Positions 5,656 through 6,197 of a DNA stretch of 6,197 bases are shown in pieces (the stretch's first letter is position 1; each line of letters starts with the position of its first letter). Under the pieces are notes generated by a model, which saw nothing but the letters and a program-made list of their open reading frames with translations, was not told the origin of the DNA and did not search any database. The stretch comes from Bifidobacterium sp. (lineage in GTDB: Bacteria; Actinomycetota; Actinomycetes; Actinomycetales; Bifidobacteriaceae): the NCBI GenBank assembly GCA_022739095.1, contig JAIJEI010000125.1, positions 1 to 6,197 on the forward strand. Reading direction: 5' to 3'. Made by a program: the position numbers and the translations under genes.

Positions 5656-6197
5656 ATGGTTACTCCCCGAATCAGTTACGTGCACCTGCTCGCCAAGCCG
5701 AACCCCAAGCATGTTGAGAGCCTGCTCAAGTTCTTTGAGAACGGTCGTTCCCAGCGTGGCACCGGTGGCTTCGGTGTGGAGATCGAGCACCTGCCTGTGC
5801 ACAACAGCGACGACACTGCCGTAAGCTACTACGAGCTGAATGGCATCGAGGCATTGCTCAAACGCCTGGCTCCGTACTACGACGAGGAGAAGGAATACTG
5901 GGAGAACGGCCATCTGGTGGGTCTCGGCCGTACCGGCGTCGCCGTTTCTCTCGAGCCCGGCGGACAGGTGGAAACCTCAATCGGCATTTTGAAGAAGCCG
6001 AGTGACCTCAATACGCTGTATTCCAAGTTCCGCCGCGAGCTCGACCCGATTCTTGGCGAACTCGACTTCCGCTTGGTCAACTATGGTTACCAGCCCAAGT
6101 CCAGCTTTGCGGATGTGCCGGTCAACCCCAAGGATCGCTACGATGCAATGACCGACTACCTCGGCCGCGTGGGTCAGTTTGGCCCCTGCATGATGCG
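5656..6197 (+). CDS. gshA: glutamate-cysteine ligase, plant/EgtA-type GCS2 family (N-terminal part, runs off the window)
   Basis: The frame is open from the ATG at 5656 to the window edge (180 full codons); relatives I recall have about 400-450 residues, so less than half is present. The family joins glutamate to cysteine with ATP to give gamma-glutamylcysteine, in the cytoplasm. Visible signatures are FGVEIEH (residues 45-51), the substrate-site motif GRTGVAVSLEPGGQVETS (about 95-112), and RYDAM with VGQFGPCMM near the visible end. Both resemble the plant GSH1/EgtA branch rather than E. coli GshA. An in-frame TAG at 5599-5601, with no ATG, GTG or TTG between, makes 5656 the first usable start. 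There is no clear ribosome site, only AAAG. The gene follows the large gene on the same strand after 261 bases of hairpin-rich spacer, so co-transcription is unlikely. The symbol is by family; an EgtA-like or other gamma-glutamyl ligase role cannot be excluded. Confidence 0.85.
   Translation, partial: MVTPRISYVHLLAKPNPKHVESLLKFFENGRSQRGTGGFGVEIEHLPVHNSDDTAVSYYELNGIEALLKRLAPYYDEEKEYWENGHLVGLGRTGVAVSLEPGGQVETSIGILKKPSDLNTLYSKFRRELDPILGELDFRLVNYGYQPKSSFADVPVNPKDRYDAMTDYLGRVGQFGPCMM

Noticed and set aside
5542..5913. 123-codon - strand frame across the intergenic hairpins and ligase start
   Set aside because: It overlaps the ligase gene, whose + strand product has clear family motifs, and it crosses the structured spacer.
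1..6197. CRISPR arrays, tRNA or rRNA genes, insertion sequences
   Set aside because: No spaced repeat arrays, cloverleaf-like sequence, rRNA-like sequence or transposase-like product were seen on either strand.

Overview
The window looks like a piece of a bifidobacterial chromosome (Actinobacteria, probably the Bifidobacterium longum group). This rests on the strong preference for C or G at third codon positions, long genes on one strand, a plant-type glutamate-cysteine ligase homologue, and my recollection of this gene family in bifidobacteria. It was not checked by a search.

Layout. Bases 1-51 may hold the last codons of an upstream gene. Bases 52-276 are non-coding leader with small dyads and an 8-base direct repeat. 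Bases 277-5394 hold one very large gene of 1705 codons. Bases 5395-5655 are an intergenic stretch packed with stem-loops, including two terminator-like hairpins and a repeat-like element. From 5656 to the window edge lies the first part of a glutamate-cysteine ligase gene. All supported genes are on the + strand.

The large protein is the main item. It carries two BadF/HgdC-type ATPase (dehydratase activase) domains in tandem. A short Cys-rich motif follows, then two modules related to the 2-hydroxyacyl-CoA dehydratase subunits (DUF2229/HgdB-like), separated by an Ala/Glu/Lys-rich predicted coiled coil. Aligning the halves by eye, each activase domain has the cluster-type Cys pair 39 residues apart (147/186 and 474/513). 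Each dehydratase-like module has three matching Cys (803/828/1049 and 1327/1362/1636). One chain could therefore contain the whole ATP-driven electron-injection machine that is normally two proteins: the homodimeric activator with its bridging [4Fe-4S] cluster, and the two-subunit acceptor with one cluster per subunit. Its substrate is unknown. Nothing here supports glutamate fermentation, so the usual 'hydroxyglutaryl-CoA dehydratase activator' label should be read as a family name only.

The downstream ligase gene is probably a separate transcription unit. It follows terminator-like hairpins, has no clear Shine-Dalgarno sequence, and has a TANNNT box at the right distance for a leaderless transcript. 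Both genes relate to low-potential or thiol redox chemistry, but a functional link is only inference.
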